A DNA stretch of 64,000 bases from Fragilariopsis cylindrus CCMP1102 (lineage: Eukaryota; Bacillariophyta; Bacillariophyceae; Bacillariales; Bacillariaceae): assembly GCA_900095095.1 (NCBI GenBank), contig FMBT01000304.1:186001-250000 (forward strand), written 5' to 3'. Each line of letters begins with the position of its first letter. The first letter of the stretch is position 1. This document shows, in pieces, positions 1 to 11,141 of the stretch. The notes under the pieces were generated by a model. That model saw only the letters and a program-made list of their open reading frames with translations, was not told where the DNA came from and did not search any database. Made by a program: the position numbers and the translations under genes.

Positions 1-351
1 TGATTCGTCTTCGTCCATTCGGTTCCTTTCAATTCGTTCGTTCCGTTCCATTCCATTCCATTCCATTTGTTCGATCCGTTTGTTGACTCATTATCATGTG
101 TATTGTTGTGTTTGTATTTCAGTTATTAATAGATCGGGTACTGTATCGAATCACATCAGATCAGATCCGTTCCGAAACGATTATCATGTGTATTGTTGTG
201 TTTGTATTTCAGTTATTAATGGATCGGTACTGTATCGAATCACATCAGATCAGATCCGTTCCGAAACGATCGTTGAAATCGTTGATTCATCCACCTATTC
301 CTCCCCGTTCATGTGTGTATTGTTGTGTGCGTATTGATTGTATATCAGTCA
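1..351. repeat. Pentamer repeat and 90-bp tandem duplication beside a transposase gene
   Basis: No gene is visible. A TTCCA-type pentamer run lies near 45-66. A 90-bp unit starting ATTATCATGTG occurs twice in direct tandem (90-179 and 180-269) with few differences. A third, degenerate partial copy (about 309-352) overlaps the 3' end of the neighbouring transposase gene. The unit therefore seems to derive from the transposon's 3' flank. I found no convincing terminal inverted repeat here. Confidence 0.7.
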
Positions 352-2909
352 TTAATCCAAGTCCCAGTACCATTCCTCAAATGATAACTCCTCAACGATA
401 TCATCATCGTAATCAAATTCCTCATCATCCCGACTAGCAACAGAGAAGACCTCCCAATCTTCATCCTCCACCATAGTATTAAATGCATCCTCGTAATAAT
501 CATAATCAAATTCATTACCATCCATCTCCTGTACAAACATTTCAAGTAGATTATATGAAAGATGATCACCTGGATTGTAGAGATGATCATCTTGATGTAG
601 ATTTAGTGCATCCTGATATTCCTTTGTCACAACTGGCTTCTTATATCGGAGTTTCGCTTCCACATCAATTGCTGTAAGACACTCACGGATTTCCACACCA
701 CATGGGACAGTTGCTTGTTCGTTCTCATATACAGGATGTACCACACTTCGAACACCACAATGAAGAGATCTTGATGCTGTCACAAATTCATCACCACCTT
801 CACACTCAATAATAGCATTAGCAATTTGAGCATGATGCATGTATGCCCGAGAAAGAGTATCAAGTGGATAATTGTTGTAGACATGTTGAATGCCCTTCCA
901 AAGTTCTTCTCCCTGTAGATAATGGGACCGATTGTGCAGTCCTTGATACGCTGTCAGCATCTTTGCCATGGAAGGAAACATAGCAGAATCCTTAGTATTG
1001 GTAATGGGTGAATTAGGTGGTTGATTTCGAAGTTCCCAACCCCGTTGATTGAATTCCTTCTTCATCCATTTCTTCAGATCCTTACACATGTGTGGTGTTG
1101 CATTATCCCAGTGCTTCACCATTACAATCCTCTTTCCTGTACGGACTGTCAATTGTTGTGCCAATGCATCCATAGCAGGCAAACCTTCCTCCTTGAACAA
1201 CTTCAATAGGGAAAACTTAGGTTCTTTATCAGTACCTTCATTGGATCCAGTGATTTCCATACTCTTGAAGTACAGCTGGCCTGCTGATCGAAGAAGGTTA
1301 TCAGGGAGTTGAGGGTAATGATAAGTCCCGTCATCCCTGTAGACGCGCTTGTATGAATCTCTTGTAGCTTCCACCATAGCACCAGCTCGTGTACACAACA
1401 ACTTGAAAGATTGTCCACCTGTTTCGAAATCATTATCTGTTGGCATGAAGGCAGTCATAACAAACACCAACACCTTATAATATAAAAGAGACAAACAGAA
1501 CATAGTGTGAGTAGGATAAACACAATACAAAGATCAACATAACAAAACATAAAACAAATCAAAAACAATAAAAGATTTACCTTCCCAATATGGTTCTTGT
1601 GATGAACACCATGTACTACTGGATGACAGCCAAAGAACGGAATACATTTCAAAAACTGACGAACTACCAAACTATAGAACCACTTCTCATCGGACTGAAC
1701 AAGCACCACTTGTACTGTTGCTGCTACTAATTTTGCACCATACCATAGAATATTGAACCCCCGAGCCCAATCCAACCTCTTTGTTTTTGTCTGACTTGTA
1801 AGCATAGGAAGAATCTTCGTGCTTTGATAGACTGATTGAGGTAATGACATTACATACTTTCGGAATGTATCCTTACACGCAATAGATACACCACCATCTC
1901 GAACTTTCTCTGAAAGCGCGTTCCATGAGATTGAACCGTTAGTCATCCTAAGATACTTTCCAATATCATCAGGAGCATTTGCTGCTCTCATTTGAAGAGA
2001 TACTGCAGCGTGACCATATGGGACCTTCTCCTCCATAGTTAGCAGTTCGAATGCTGCTCTTAGATCCACATCATTGTACGGTTCACCTGGATTGTTGTGT
2101 CGGATCCACCTCTTGTAGGAATCAAGTGAAGTGTACACTTGCTTTCTTTTTATTTCACAAGTGAAAACACATTTACCAACATCAGTCCGTTCCTTTCTAG
2201 ATGCTGTCAGTAAAGGATTGGCCAAGGTATCACAGCGTTGGATTGTAGATTTAGATTTACCCCATGCATGGGCATGATTTGATAGCATATTGAATCCCTT
2301 TGTCTTGCTAGGAGTAAGAGCAGAACTAGTATCTTTAATTTTAGAAAGCAGTCTTCTTTCTGGAGATTTCAACTGACCATCCGGCGTGGATGGTAGTTGC
2401 AATGCTTTCTTCACGTCCCGTCGTAGCCATCCTGGTTCCTTGTTCTCCATGCCTTCCTGTAGATGTTGCAGTACTGGATGTGGTCCTGAAGACGATAACC
2501 ACGAATGTGAATCAGCAATGGTATCATAAATATTCTTTGGTTTTGGTCGTTTTCTTTTTCGGACTGCTCTTGGTGGTGGTGGTGGTGTTACTACTGCAGC
2601 TCCTCGACGACGCCCACTTACTACTGCTGATCCTCGATGACGACCACTTCGCGTACCAGTATCATCAGATGGAGCATAGACATGAGGATGTAATCTTCCC
2701 TCATCAATGAAAGGAGAGGAATTAGTAATGCCAATTGAATTTTCATTATAATTGACACTTACTTTTCTTTCTTCTGGATGAACTGCAGAAACAAAACCAA
2801 CACCACCCTTGCTTGTAGTGGATGCGTCAACTCTAACACATGCTCCCATAGAGAAGATATCTCTACTAATAGGAGGAGGAGGAGGCATGGTGTTGGGGCG
2901 GCGAAACAT
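352..2909 (-). CDS. Tc1/mariner-like DDD transposase, two exons
   Basis: Cut-and-paste DNA transposase of the Tc1/mariner superfamily, closest in style to plant mariner-like enzymes. Exon 1 is 2909-1581 (443 codons). A 107-nt intron (1580-1474) opens GTAAAT and closes TATAAG. Exon 2 is 1473-352, and the splice is in phase 0, giving about 816 aa. Visible catalytic blocks are VQSDEKWFY (first Asp) at the end of exon 1, KHWDNATPH (second Asp) and QPPNSPITNTKD (third Asp). The last two Asp are about 39 residues apart, as in the DD39D group. The N-terminal 100 residues are Pro/Arg-rich with a small beta-like segment (RVDASTTSKGGVGFVSAV). Residues about 240-400 carry the helix-turn-helix-like part. 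The C-terminus is unusually acidic (Asp/Glu/Tyr). Joining the exons gives an unbroken frame, so the gene may be intact. I could not define the transposon ends. Confidence 0.85.
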
Positions 2910-3623
2910 CTTGTTGTTCTTGTTATTGTCTTGAAAAGAAGCAATACGTATTTATTTTTTTCTTGAAGAAAAAATGGAGTTAGAAGGTCCCGCTTCTTGG
3001 TGTACCTTGTACTATTAATATAGAAGAGAGTGCACCTAATTCGTTTTGTGATTAGATCAATAGAAGATTTGATACAGTCAGTACAATGAAAATTTCTACT
3101 TTCTTGATGTGTCAACAGACCCAGTTTTAGAAGAATTGATATCTTGGCTTAAAAAATAGGACTTGGGAACTGGAGAGGAAAGCAGTTGTAGTAGTTGAGT
3201 TGCTTGTGATGGGAGGTATGATTTTGTGTATTTTCATTCATAGGAAGTAGTCTAAAATGAGCCACCATTGTCAAATCCAATTGGATCGTAATTAAAATAA
3301 TATAATAAAGCTTACGATTGAAAAAGAAAAAAATCTTCAATTGAATTTTCAATCATGGGATTTGGATTGACCGTTGAACGTGTTAATAACTCGTGCTAAT
3401 TTTTTACTAGATAGCGCGCGGTCAATAAGCGCTCGCTGGAGGAAGTACAAGAACAATGCGCACATTGAACATGATTGACTCGATACTCACTCACGATTGA
3501 TTCACCTTCAACTCCGTCTTGGTATGCACGACTCGACAATTTATTGAGAAAAATGCACGTGCAAAAAAATAGCACGACACAAAAAGCAGGGCAAAAACTG
3601 TCGTTTTTCTTTCGTGATTCGGT

Positions 3624-3657
<34 letters not shown>

Positions 3658-4593
3658 TGTAATAGGTTTGTCTTGTACAATGCATGTAACTAACAAAGTA
3701 ACGCAGTACAATATGCATGTATGTACTGTAGCAAACACAACACAAAAAGAAAAAAACAGCAAACAAGCTAACAGCTCAAACACACAGATTTTTTGTTTTC
3801 TTTCAGCTAGCGGGGCCTGCTGCTATGCCAGAATATAATATGATTGTGGATGACGATGGTACTTGTTTGTGATCGACGTGACGTTCTTCCGTTGTTATAG
3901 TTAGTACTACACCTTGCTGCTATGCCATCAGAGGCACAATAAATAGTGTCAGTTATTGTGGTGGAAGTTTTTGTTCCCACATGGAGGTAATGACGACTAT
4001 GAAAGAAGTGATAATGATAGTATTGATAACGGAGTAATTGAAAAAAATGTGAAAGCAGGAGAGACAAGAGACAAGAGACGGAGTGACATTTTTGATTCAT
4101 TTATATTTTGATTCATTTATTTTGAAGATTATTTCTACAGTATTTAATATTCCAAACAGGAACATATACATCGATACATACATCGGGGGGTATGTTAGGA
4201 CTATATCATATACTGTGCTAGTATGTCATGTCATGCCACTTCGCTTCGCTTCGGGGGGTGGGGAGGGGGTCAGTTGCTTAGGTATCACACTTGTAGACGT
4301 TATGTTACGTTGCACATATTGAAGGACCATCACGAAAAAAGAAGAAGAGATAAAGTTGGTGGTTTCGTTTCGTTTCGTTTGATTCATTTAAAATCCATTC
4401 TGATCCGATTTCGATTGTTCGGCAACGGACTGAAGCAAGTCGAATTGAATTGAATTGAATTGAATTGAATCAATCTTCCTCTTGTCGTTCATATACCCAC
4501 GTGTACACCACGCACGACAACGTGATATAATGACGATGTTGTTATGATTGTACTGTACTGTACTGTACTGTATTGTTCATATTCATACTACAT
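2910..4593. other. Intergenic region with simple repeats
   Basis: I see no supported gene. It holds a TG dinucleotide tract (about 3626-3654), a CGTTT pentamer run near 4363-4380, a TTGAA pentamer run (about 4440-4468) and a TACTG pentamer run (about 4550-4572). Short open frames here are low-complexity or lack any recognisable domain. Confidence 0.6.
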
Positions 4594-5889
4594 CTAAAAT
4601 CGTTGACCAATATTGTCTGGTTGCGGTGTTGCCGGTTGTTGTTGGGGTTGTTGTAGAGAAGGAGAATGGCGATAATGACCTACTGCTTCTGACGGTGTAC
4701 CTGGTATTGAAACGATTTGTTGTTGAGGAGGATGGCCACCTGATACACCTGGTGTTGGAATTTGATGTTGTATAGGATATGTTGACGATGATGGATCATG
4801 ATGCTGTTGAACGTACGTTATCGTTTGTGTTGGTAGTGGTCCCGTCGTCGGTTTTTGTACTGACAAAGCTAGTGTTGCAGTTGCAGTTGGATATTGATAC
4901 TGATAATTTTGTTGATATTGTTGTGCTGGCAACGGTGGTAGTGGGAATTGTGATGGAGCTTGTTGCTGTTGTGCAACATGCTGCTGCTGCTGCTGCTGCT
5001 GCTGCTGAAGGTGATGTTGTTGGTAGTTATCGTGAGGTTGAGAAGCAGGAGCAGCAACGTCAGCAATAGCAGATTGTTGAGAAGGAGGAGGTGTTGTTGA
5101 TGGATTATTATTCCTCCATACTTTCCATTCACCATCTTCCCAATAATATCCCAAATTTTCTTGATGGGATGATGCAGATTGATTTGGTGGTGGTGGTGGT
5201 AATGGTATCGGTAACAACGATGAAACTTCTGTTGCCGTTGCCGTTGTCGGCGGTGTGTTAGTATTATTATGGTCGCGTAATTGATGGTTTTGTTGTTGTC
5301 GTTCTGATTCCTGTTGTTGCTTGTCCTGTTCCTCACTAATTGTCAAAGTTGTTGACGCTGTCGTTGACGCTGTCGTTGGGTACTCTTGTTGCTGCTGCTG
5401 CTGCTGTATTTGTACGGGGTATGCTAATTCCTGTTGATTAATATCTTTGTACAGGGGTACTATACCGGTAGGTATATGTGATGGTATTACCATCATCCGT
5501 GGTGAAAATAATGGCGTTTTTGATGATATATATTCTGTTGCCTTTTCTAATGTCATTACATAAGGTTTATATCGTACAGTATATTGTCTATTATCTATTA
5601 TAACTTTCATACCAGGTCGTAATGGTGTGTTGTTGCTATTTGTGTCGTCTACTGCCTGATGATCTACTACCTGTTGCTGTTGAATTATCGGGTTATTGTT
5701 TTGTACAATTGTCATCGTTGGATGCTGTTGCTGTCCTTGTCCTTGTTGTTGTTTTCGTTGCTGTACATATCCACTAATATCATAAGTAATGACAGCCGGT
5801 ACCGCTGGATCTGCTAATACTACCGACATACCGTAATAAATAACACAATTATTTCTAGAAGAAAGAAATAAAGAGTGAACTTTGCTCAC
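4594..5889 (-). CDS. Gln/Pro-rich hypothetical protein
   Basis: A 431-codon open frame with strong low-complexity bias (poly-Gln, Pro, Thr/Ser), which I do not recognise. Two ordered islands stand out. One, around residues 92-140, begins RPGMKVIIDNRQYTVRY and continues into a Tyr/Lys/Pro stretch. The other, around residue 245, is YYWEDGEWKVW, a Trp/acidic motif reminiscent of a protein-binding patch. The upstream ATG at 5889 gives 20 extra residues with no obvious role. The ATG at 5829 (MSVVLADP) is an equally good start. A CTG/CAG tract (about 4979-5006) encodes one poly-Gln block. Such Gln-rich islands suggest a regulatory or RNA-associated scaffold, but that is inference only. Confidence 0.55.
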   Translation of the reverse strand: MSKVHSLFLSSRNNCVIYYGMSVVLADPAVPAVITYDISGYVQQRKQQQGQGQQQHPTMTIVQNNNPIIQQQQVVDHQAVDDTNSNNTPLRPGMKVIIDNRQYTVRYKPYVMTLEKATEYISSKTPLFSPRMMVIPSHIPTGIVPLYKDINQQELAYPVQIQQQQQQQEYPTTASTTASTTLTISEEQDKQQQESERQQQNHQLRDHNNTNTPPTTATATEVSSLLPIPLPPPPPNQSASSHQENLGYYWEDGEWKVWRNNNPSTTPPPSQQSAIADVAAPASQPHDNYQQHHLQQQQQQQQQHVAQQQQAPSQFPLPPLPAQQYQQNYQYQYPTATATLALSVQKPTTGPLPTQTITYVQQHHDPSSSTYPIQHQIPTPGVSGGHPPQQQIVSIPGTPSEAVGHYRHSPSLQQPQQQPATPQPDNIGQRF

Positions 5890-7944
5890 AGATTACAGTA
5901 CGGTACTTTGAAGAGGGGAATACACACAAATTCTTAATTAGTAATGTAATGCATGCGACCTGCCTGCTTCTTTGTCGTTAATGAAGATTTGAAAGTGAGT
6001 CGAGTCGAGTCGAGTCGAGTGGATCGTATACAGTAGGCAATAGTTGTTTCCCGTTATACATACATACCATACTTCAAAAAACCCAATCTCTGATCGATAA
6101 TCCTCCGGTTGTCTGATGCATGGAAAGAAAAGGCACCGTACACAATGTATCTGTTCTCGCTCTCGCTCTCGTTTTCGTAGTTGATTTGATTTGATTTGAT
6201 TTGATTTGGAAATCTCGCTCAGTGATAGAAAAGATATTGATATCCTTCCAATATGCTATCGTTACGTATGAATGGCATGCATGCTTCGAAATTCGGCATT
6301 ACTCTCAATCAATAATACATAGATATAGGAAAGATTCCCTTTTTTCAAATTATGAGGCATATATAAATATTTTTTCGAGGCATGGCACATACAAAATGAT
6401 TATTGTAAAAATAAATAGATCTCATTTATGTAGGATCACGACTCAACCTAATTATTCAGGCTTATTCGGCGGGTACAGTAGTAGTATGCTTTTTGTCAGA
6501 GTTCAGTACGTACAGTCAGTTTGATCCATCATTATTTTTCATAACTCTCACATCACACAGCATAATAGTGTATGCACCACATACTAATGCACCACATACT
6601 AAAACAGCAACAACTTGTAATGCATCCATCCATGCAATAGTCCTACATCTATCCAGGTATGTATCGTACCATATGCTTTTTGTCAGAGTTCAGTACGTAC
6701 AGTAAGTTTGATCCATCATTATTTTTCATAACTCTCACATCACACAGCATAGTATAGTGCATGTACCACATACTAATGCACCACATACTAAAACAACAAC
6801 AACTTGTAATGCATCCATCCATGCAATAGTCCTACATCTATCCAGGTATGTATCATACCACTATATTATGATACTGTAGAACTAAGATAGCTAGCTAGCT
6901 AGCCAGTAAGTAACAGCACAGGGGTACTGTACTGCAACAATTAATAGAAGTGAGTCAGAAGGGGGCATGTTCAATGAACGAACAATTAATAGTTATTGCA
7001 CACACAATGCATTCATGGCGTTTGCTATTCCTGGCGTTCTCTGATAATATTATTATACTAGTATTATCATTGAAAATTTCAATCAAAAACCGTATTACAT
7101 CTAACTTCAATAGCGCTTTCAATTAGGAAAATAATACTCGTTGTTAACAAAAAGATTATTCCGTAAAAATTAGGCGTAATTATTTCTTTTCACGTTCATT
7201 CGCTCTTCCAATTTATTTAAAGTTTTATTTAAAATCCTTTAATTCTATTTTAGGGTCCGAGTCAGTGGCATGTATTTATTTACCTGACGAAAATTAGTAC
7301 AGAAACAGGAGAACAAAAGAGCCGGAAGAGTATAAAAGTTGAGTGACGTCGCCATATTTATCCAGTAATCGCGTCATGATAGTCGTAAAGGTAAATCCAA
7401 TTTACCGTATACAAAAAAAAAATTAATCTTACTTACTTAATCAACTTTTACCTTGAACATAGAATAATTATATTAGATGAAATATCATAATTTACTCATT
7501 ATTATTTAATTAAATTCTACCGTATTTTAACTGGGAGCAGTAGGCTTAAAAACATTAATATTCTCAATATTCTAACTTCTTACGTAATATTATTTGAATT
7601 TGTTATATAACGAGCGATATGTAACGCACGTGTGATAAATATTTGTCTTCTTTAGCTCGCGAAGTTTGGAGAATTTTATCAACGATTACGGTATACACTG
7701 TATACATTATGTGATAGTCGTAACGGTAGGATAAACTATCCTCGTGTGATGAGTGTTTTAATTCTTTTGTTTTTTTTAATTACCGTAACGGTAACGTTAC
7801 ATCCATACGTTAGTTAATCGTACATTACATTTTGCAATTGTTTCATCGTTTCATCCATAATTTATCGTACGGCAGGAAAAACATTATACTATTAAACATA
7901 CTTACTTTATATTCCAGATAAAGTCTAAAAACTTTTCGCCTGCT
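5890..7944. other. Intergenic region, no gene seen
   Basis: AT-rich and without a supported reading frame. It holds GAGTC (about 5997-6020) and TTGAT (about 6181-6207) pentamer runs and the 187-bp duplication annotated separately. The stretch 7000-7940 is very AT-rich, with scattered CCGTA/TACGG words and no clear gene. Confidence 0.6.
6485..6862. repeat. 187-bp direct tandem duplication
   Basis: A unit beginning TATGCTTTTTGTCAGAGTTC at 6485 is repeated from 6672 (offset 187) with only a few substitutions and a short insertion. The copies include an internal doubling of ACCACATACTAATGC-like words. It is non-coding and looks like a recent local duplication. Confidence 0.85.
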
Positions 7945-9012
7945 ATGAAGAACTATCCTACCTCGTCATCAATGTTTTCGTTATCATCTTCTTCGTTATT
8001 TCACACGTCTGGTACTATAACTGCTACTACTGCTACGCCTGCTACTGCTGCTGTTGCTACTTTTGATTCTTCACCATCAACATTAAACAACGCATCATCA
8101 CTGTCGATGATGAGCAAGAAGAACTATGCTATACCTTCTTCATCATCAATGATATTGCCATTATCATTATCTTCTCCAATATTTCCTACTTCCAAAAATA
8201 CAATTGCTATTTCTAATTGTACTGCTATTGCTACTGCTATTGCTATTGCTACTGAAACTACTGCCACTGATGATAGTGATAGTGATACTGCCACCGATGA
8301 TAGTAATACTGACACTGATAACGATGATTCACCAGCATTACCAGAACCATCGTTACTGCATCAACAACAACAACATCGAGATCAACATCAAGATCAACAT
8401 CAAGATCAACAACGAAAAAAAAGTAGATCAGTACACTTTTTATCAATGGTTGCTGTTAGGAAAACAATATCACGTCATGAGATGACACAGGAAGAAAAAT
8501 ATAATTGTTGGTTCCAAGCAAATGAATATTTAATGATTAAACAAAATAATTATGATACGATAATAACTAATGATCAACAACAACTACTACTGCTTGCTGC
8601 TGCTGATGCTGCTGGTCAAGGTAGTAGTCAACAACAACAACAACAACAACATTCCAATATACTACACAATAGCAATAATAACGATAATATGGATAGCGAA
8701 TCAGAATCATCATCATCATTACAATCATCATCATCATCATCATCATTAGAATCATCATTATGTATGCGTGGATTAGAATGGGGTATCGAATCAGAATCAA
8801 TACGTAAAAAGACCTATAGATTGGGTGCATTAGAAGAAGTTTTTATTGAACAAGAAGAACAATATTTAGGTGATTATTATAATGATGAAGCAATATCATA
8901 TGCCTATTATAGTGTATCAAATGAATGTCAATTACATGCCGAACGTATTGCAATACAAGATAGAAAAGATATTGAAGAATATATCTATGAAGGATTATAT
9001 GAAACAATTTAG
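7945..9012 (+). CDS. Diatom-type hypothetical protein with conserved C-terminal half
   Basis: 355 codons. The first about 150 residues are Ser/Thr/Ala/Asp-rich and poorly ordered. From about residue 160 the protein becomes ordered: SRSVHFLSMVAVRKTISR, then TQEEKYNCWFQANEY. A Gln/Ser spacer follows, then MRGLEWG and a Tyr/Glu-rich helical end. The order 'SVxFxxxVxV ... EExxxCWxxxxEY ... RGLE' is a pattern I associate with a large, functionally unknown protein family in diatoms. That is recognition by pattern, not by search. The start at 7945 follows an AT-rich leader; a later Met (about 8107) is possible. Gln and Ser codon runs (CAA, TCA) account for the repeats. Confidence 0.65.
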   Translation: MKNYPTSSSMFSLSSSSLFHTSGTITATTATPATAAVATFDSSPSTLNNASSLSMMSKKNYAIPSSSSMILPLSLSSPIFPTSKNTIAISNCTAIATAIAIATETTATDDSDSDTATDDSNTDTDNDDSPALPEPSLLHQQQQHRDQHQDQHQDQQRKKSRSVHFLSMVAVRKTISRHEMTQEEKYNCWFQANEYLMIKQNNYDTIITNDQQQLLLLAAADAAGQGSSQQQQQQQHSNILHNSNNNDNMDSESESSSSLQSSSSSSSLESSLCMRGLEWGIESESIRKKTYRLGALEEVFIEQEEQYLGDYYNDEAISYAYYSVSNECQLHAERIAIQDRKDIEEYIYEGLYETI

Positions 9013-11141
9013 ATGTACAACGAAGCACAACGAAGCACAACGCAATGCACGCATGTACTTAGTAGACAACTAACTACTGAGAACAATAGGAACCACACAC
9101 ACACACACGGAAGGTCTATTAGAATGAATGCATGAATCAATCAATCGAAATTGCACTACCCTCCACCCTACGCACAAACACAAACCGGCTACACTACTAA
9201 TGAACGTCGGTTCATTCAGTAACTGAATTCAATTCAGTTCAATTCAATTCCAACTCTTTCATTATATTCTTCACAAAAAACATTTTTGTTCACATCACAT
9301 CATATCATCAAGTACAATATAGCACTAACTGTAATAGCTAGCTAGCATACACGCATACGTACACCTATAATCACTTATAACTACTACTGTATACTTAATA
9401 TCAATACTAGACTATAATAAAACGCATCCTACTATAGTAAAATCTTACTCATTCATGTACGACGATATCCATTGTAGTACTATTACAAGCAAACTTTTGT
9501 TTCTACGGTATATTTTATTATAGTTACATCATCAAATACAGCACTGCTGTAAAGCTAGCATACGCACACGCACACGCACACGCACACTCATAGTTGCTAT
9601 TTAATCACTAGCTACTTTTCGAAACCAATTAACTTTTCAACCGAAAAGAGATCTTCAACCGTAAAGAGATTCTGGCGATAGTTCAAAAAATTGTGGAATC
9701 CTCTTTCCTTCACAATTTAAAATCGACGAAAATATCTACTCATACCGAAACTGCAATTAGTGATTGACTATTTTTATCAATTAATGAATGAATCGTATTG
9801 ACAATACCGTAATTTTACCCTACGAAACATCTACGTACAATTGTAGTACCGTAATCATTTATTAAAACAAATTCTTTTTAACTTCAACATTCCTTTAAAC
9901 TCGTACGATGTTATGCTGTTCGTTGTTCTTCATTCCATACAAATTAAGTCAAGTAGCGATGTTCTTCATTTTATACAAAAAAAGTCAAATAGCGAAGATT
10001 GAAGATTCAAAGAAGTAAGTGACGACTTCAAAAAATAAATTACTTATCAGTCACATAACAGAAAAATAAACACTTATGGTAAAATCTCGTACGGTGCTGC
10101 TAGGTAGGTCGTACGGTAGTCGTCGTCGTCTTCGTTGTAAAAGTAGCGGATGAATTAAAAAAGTTACGACTTCAAAAAATAAACTACGGTAAGTTACTAC
10201 TCAGATTGACATCACCATAAAATTGGTTGTACGGATGCTGAACGCGTGCAGTCGTAGAATCAAATACCGTACTTTTAGCTTCAACAAAAAGAATCATCGG
10301 TATGAAAAACGACGACCACTTCGTATTTCGAGAAAAAAGAACGCATACTGTAGAGAAGATGAAAAATCTATCAGCTTCATACAACATTGTTGTTTAAGCG
10401 TCGTAGTCGTACCTAGTCGTGTTATTCAGCGTCGTTGTCATCATCGAAACTATCAGTCAAATACTGTACCATACTTTTTAGCTTAAACATGCCGCGTCCA
10501 AAACGAAGTAATTAAAGCAAAGTACGGTGCATGCCATATTGTGAGATTGTTTTTATTACTGTAAGCCTGCAGTTCTATGTGAAACATGTATGTAGATTAA
10601 TTATACCGTATCTTGCATGCCATATTATAACTGTAAGCTACGATTCCGTATGGAATGGAGAAAGAACAAAGAATCAAGACAGGGACGAATAAACAAACTT
10701 TGACTAAGAAGTATTTATCAAAACACAAAAACTGCAACTTGAGCTTAGTCACATTTGGAGGTAAATGAATTAAAATATATATAAAACGCCGACCACTTTT
10801 AACAGAAAAAGTTACCCACACATTTACGGACTATTTCTGAATTCTAATCGCGGCAACGTGTTCATCGCGTGGAATAAACATATATATTTATGTAAAGAAG
10901 AATATTCATTTGTATGTCAGTGACAATGAAACAAAACAAAACACAAATCAATATCACATGGTAACCACGTACAGCTTTTTGATGTAGATGCATGGTTGCT
11001 GTATTTAATTTGTTTGCTCATCAGTCATAAAAAAAATCTAAGTCAGATCAATCTTATCTCGGCTATAGCTTGCCAGTACAATTGAAGCGCATCCTTTTCT
11101 TTTGCCTTGCTTTTAATAAACAAAACAATAAGAATACTATT
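9013..11141. other. Intergenic region, no gene seen
   Basis: AT-rich DNA with short simple repeats: an AC run near 9093-9107, AATTC-type pentamers about 9227-9251 and CACACG about 9565-9590. It also has many TACGGTA/ACCGTAA words. Open frames are short and show no domain. The last 100 bases are the leader of the next gene. Confidence 0.55.
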
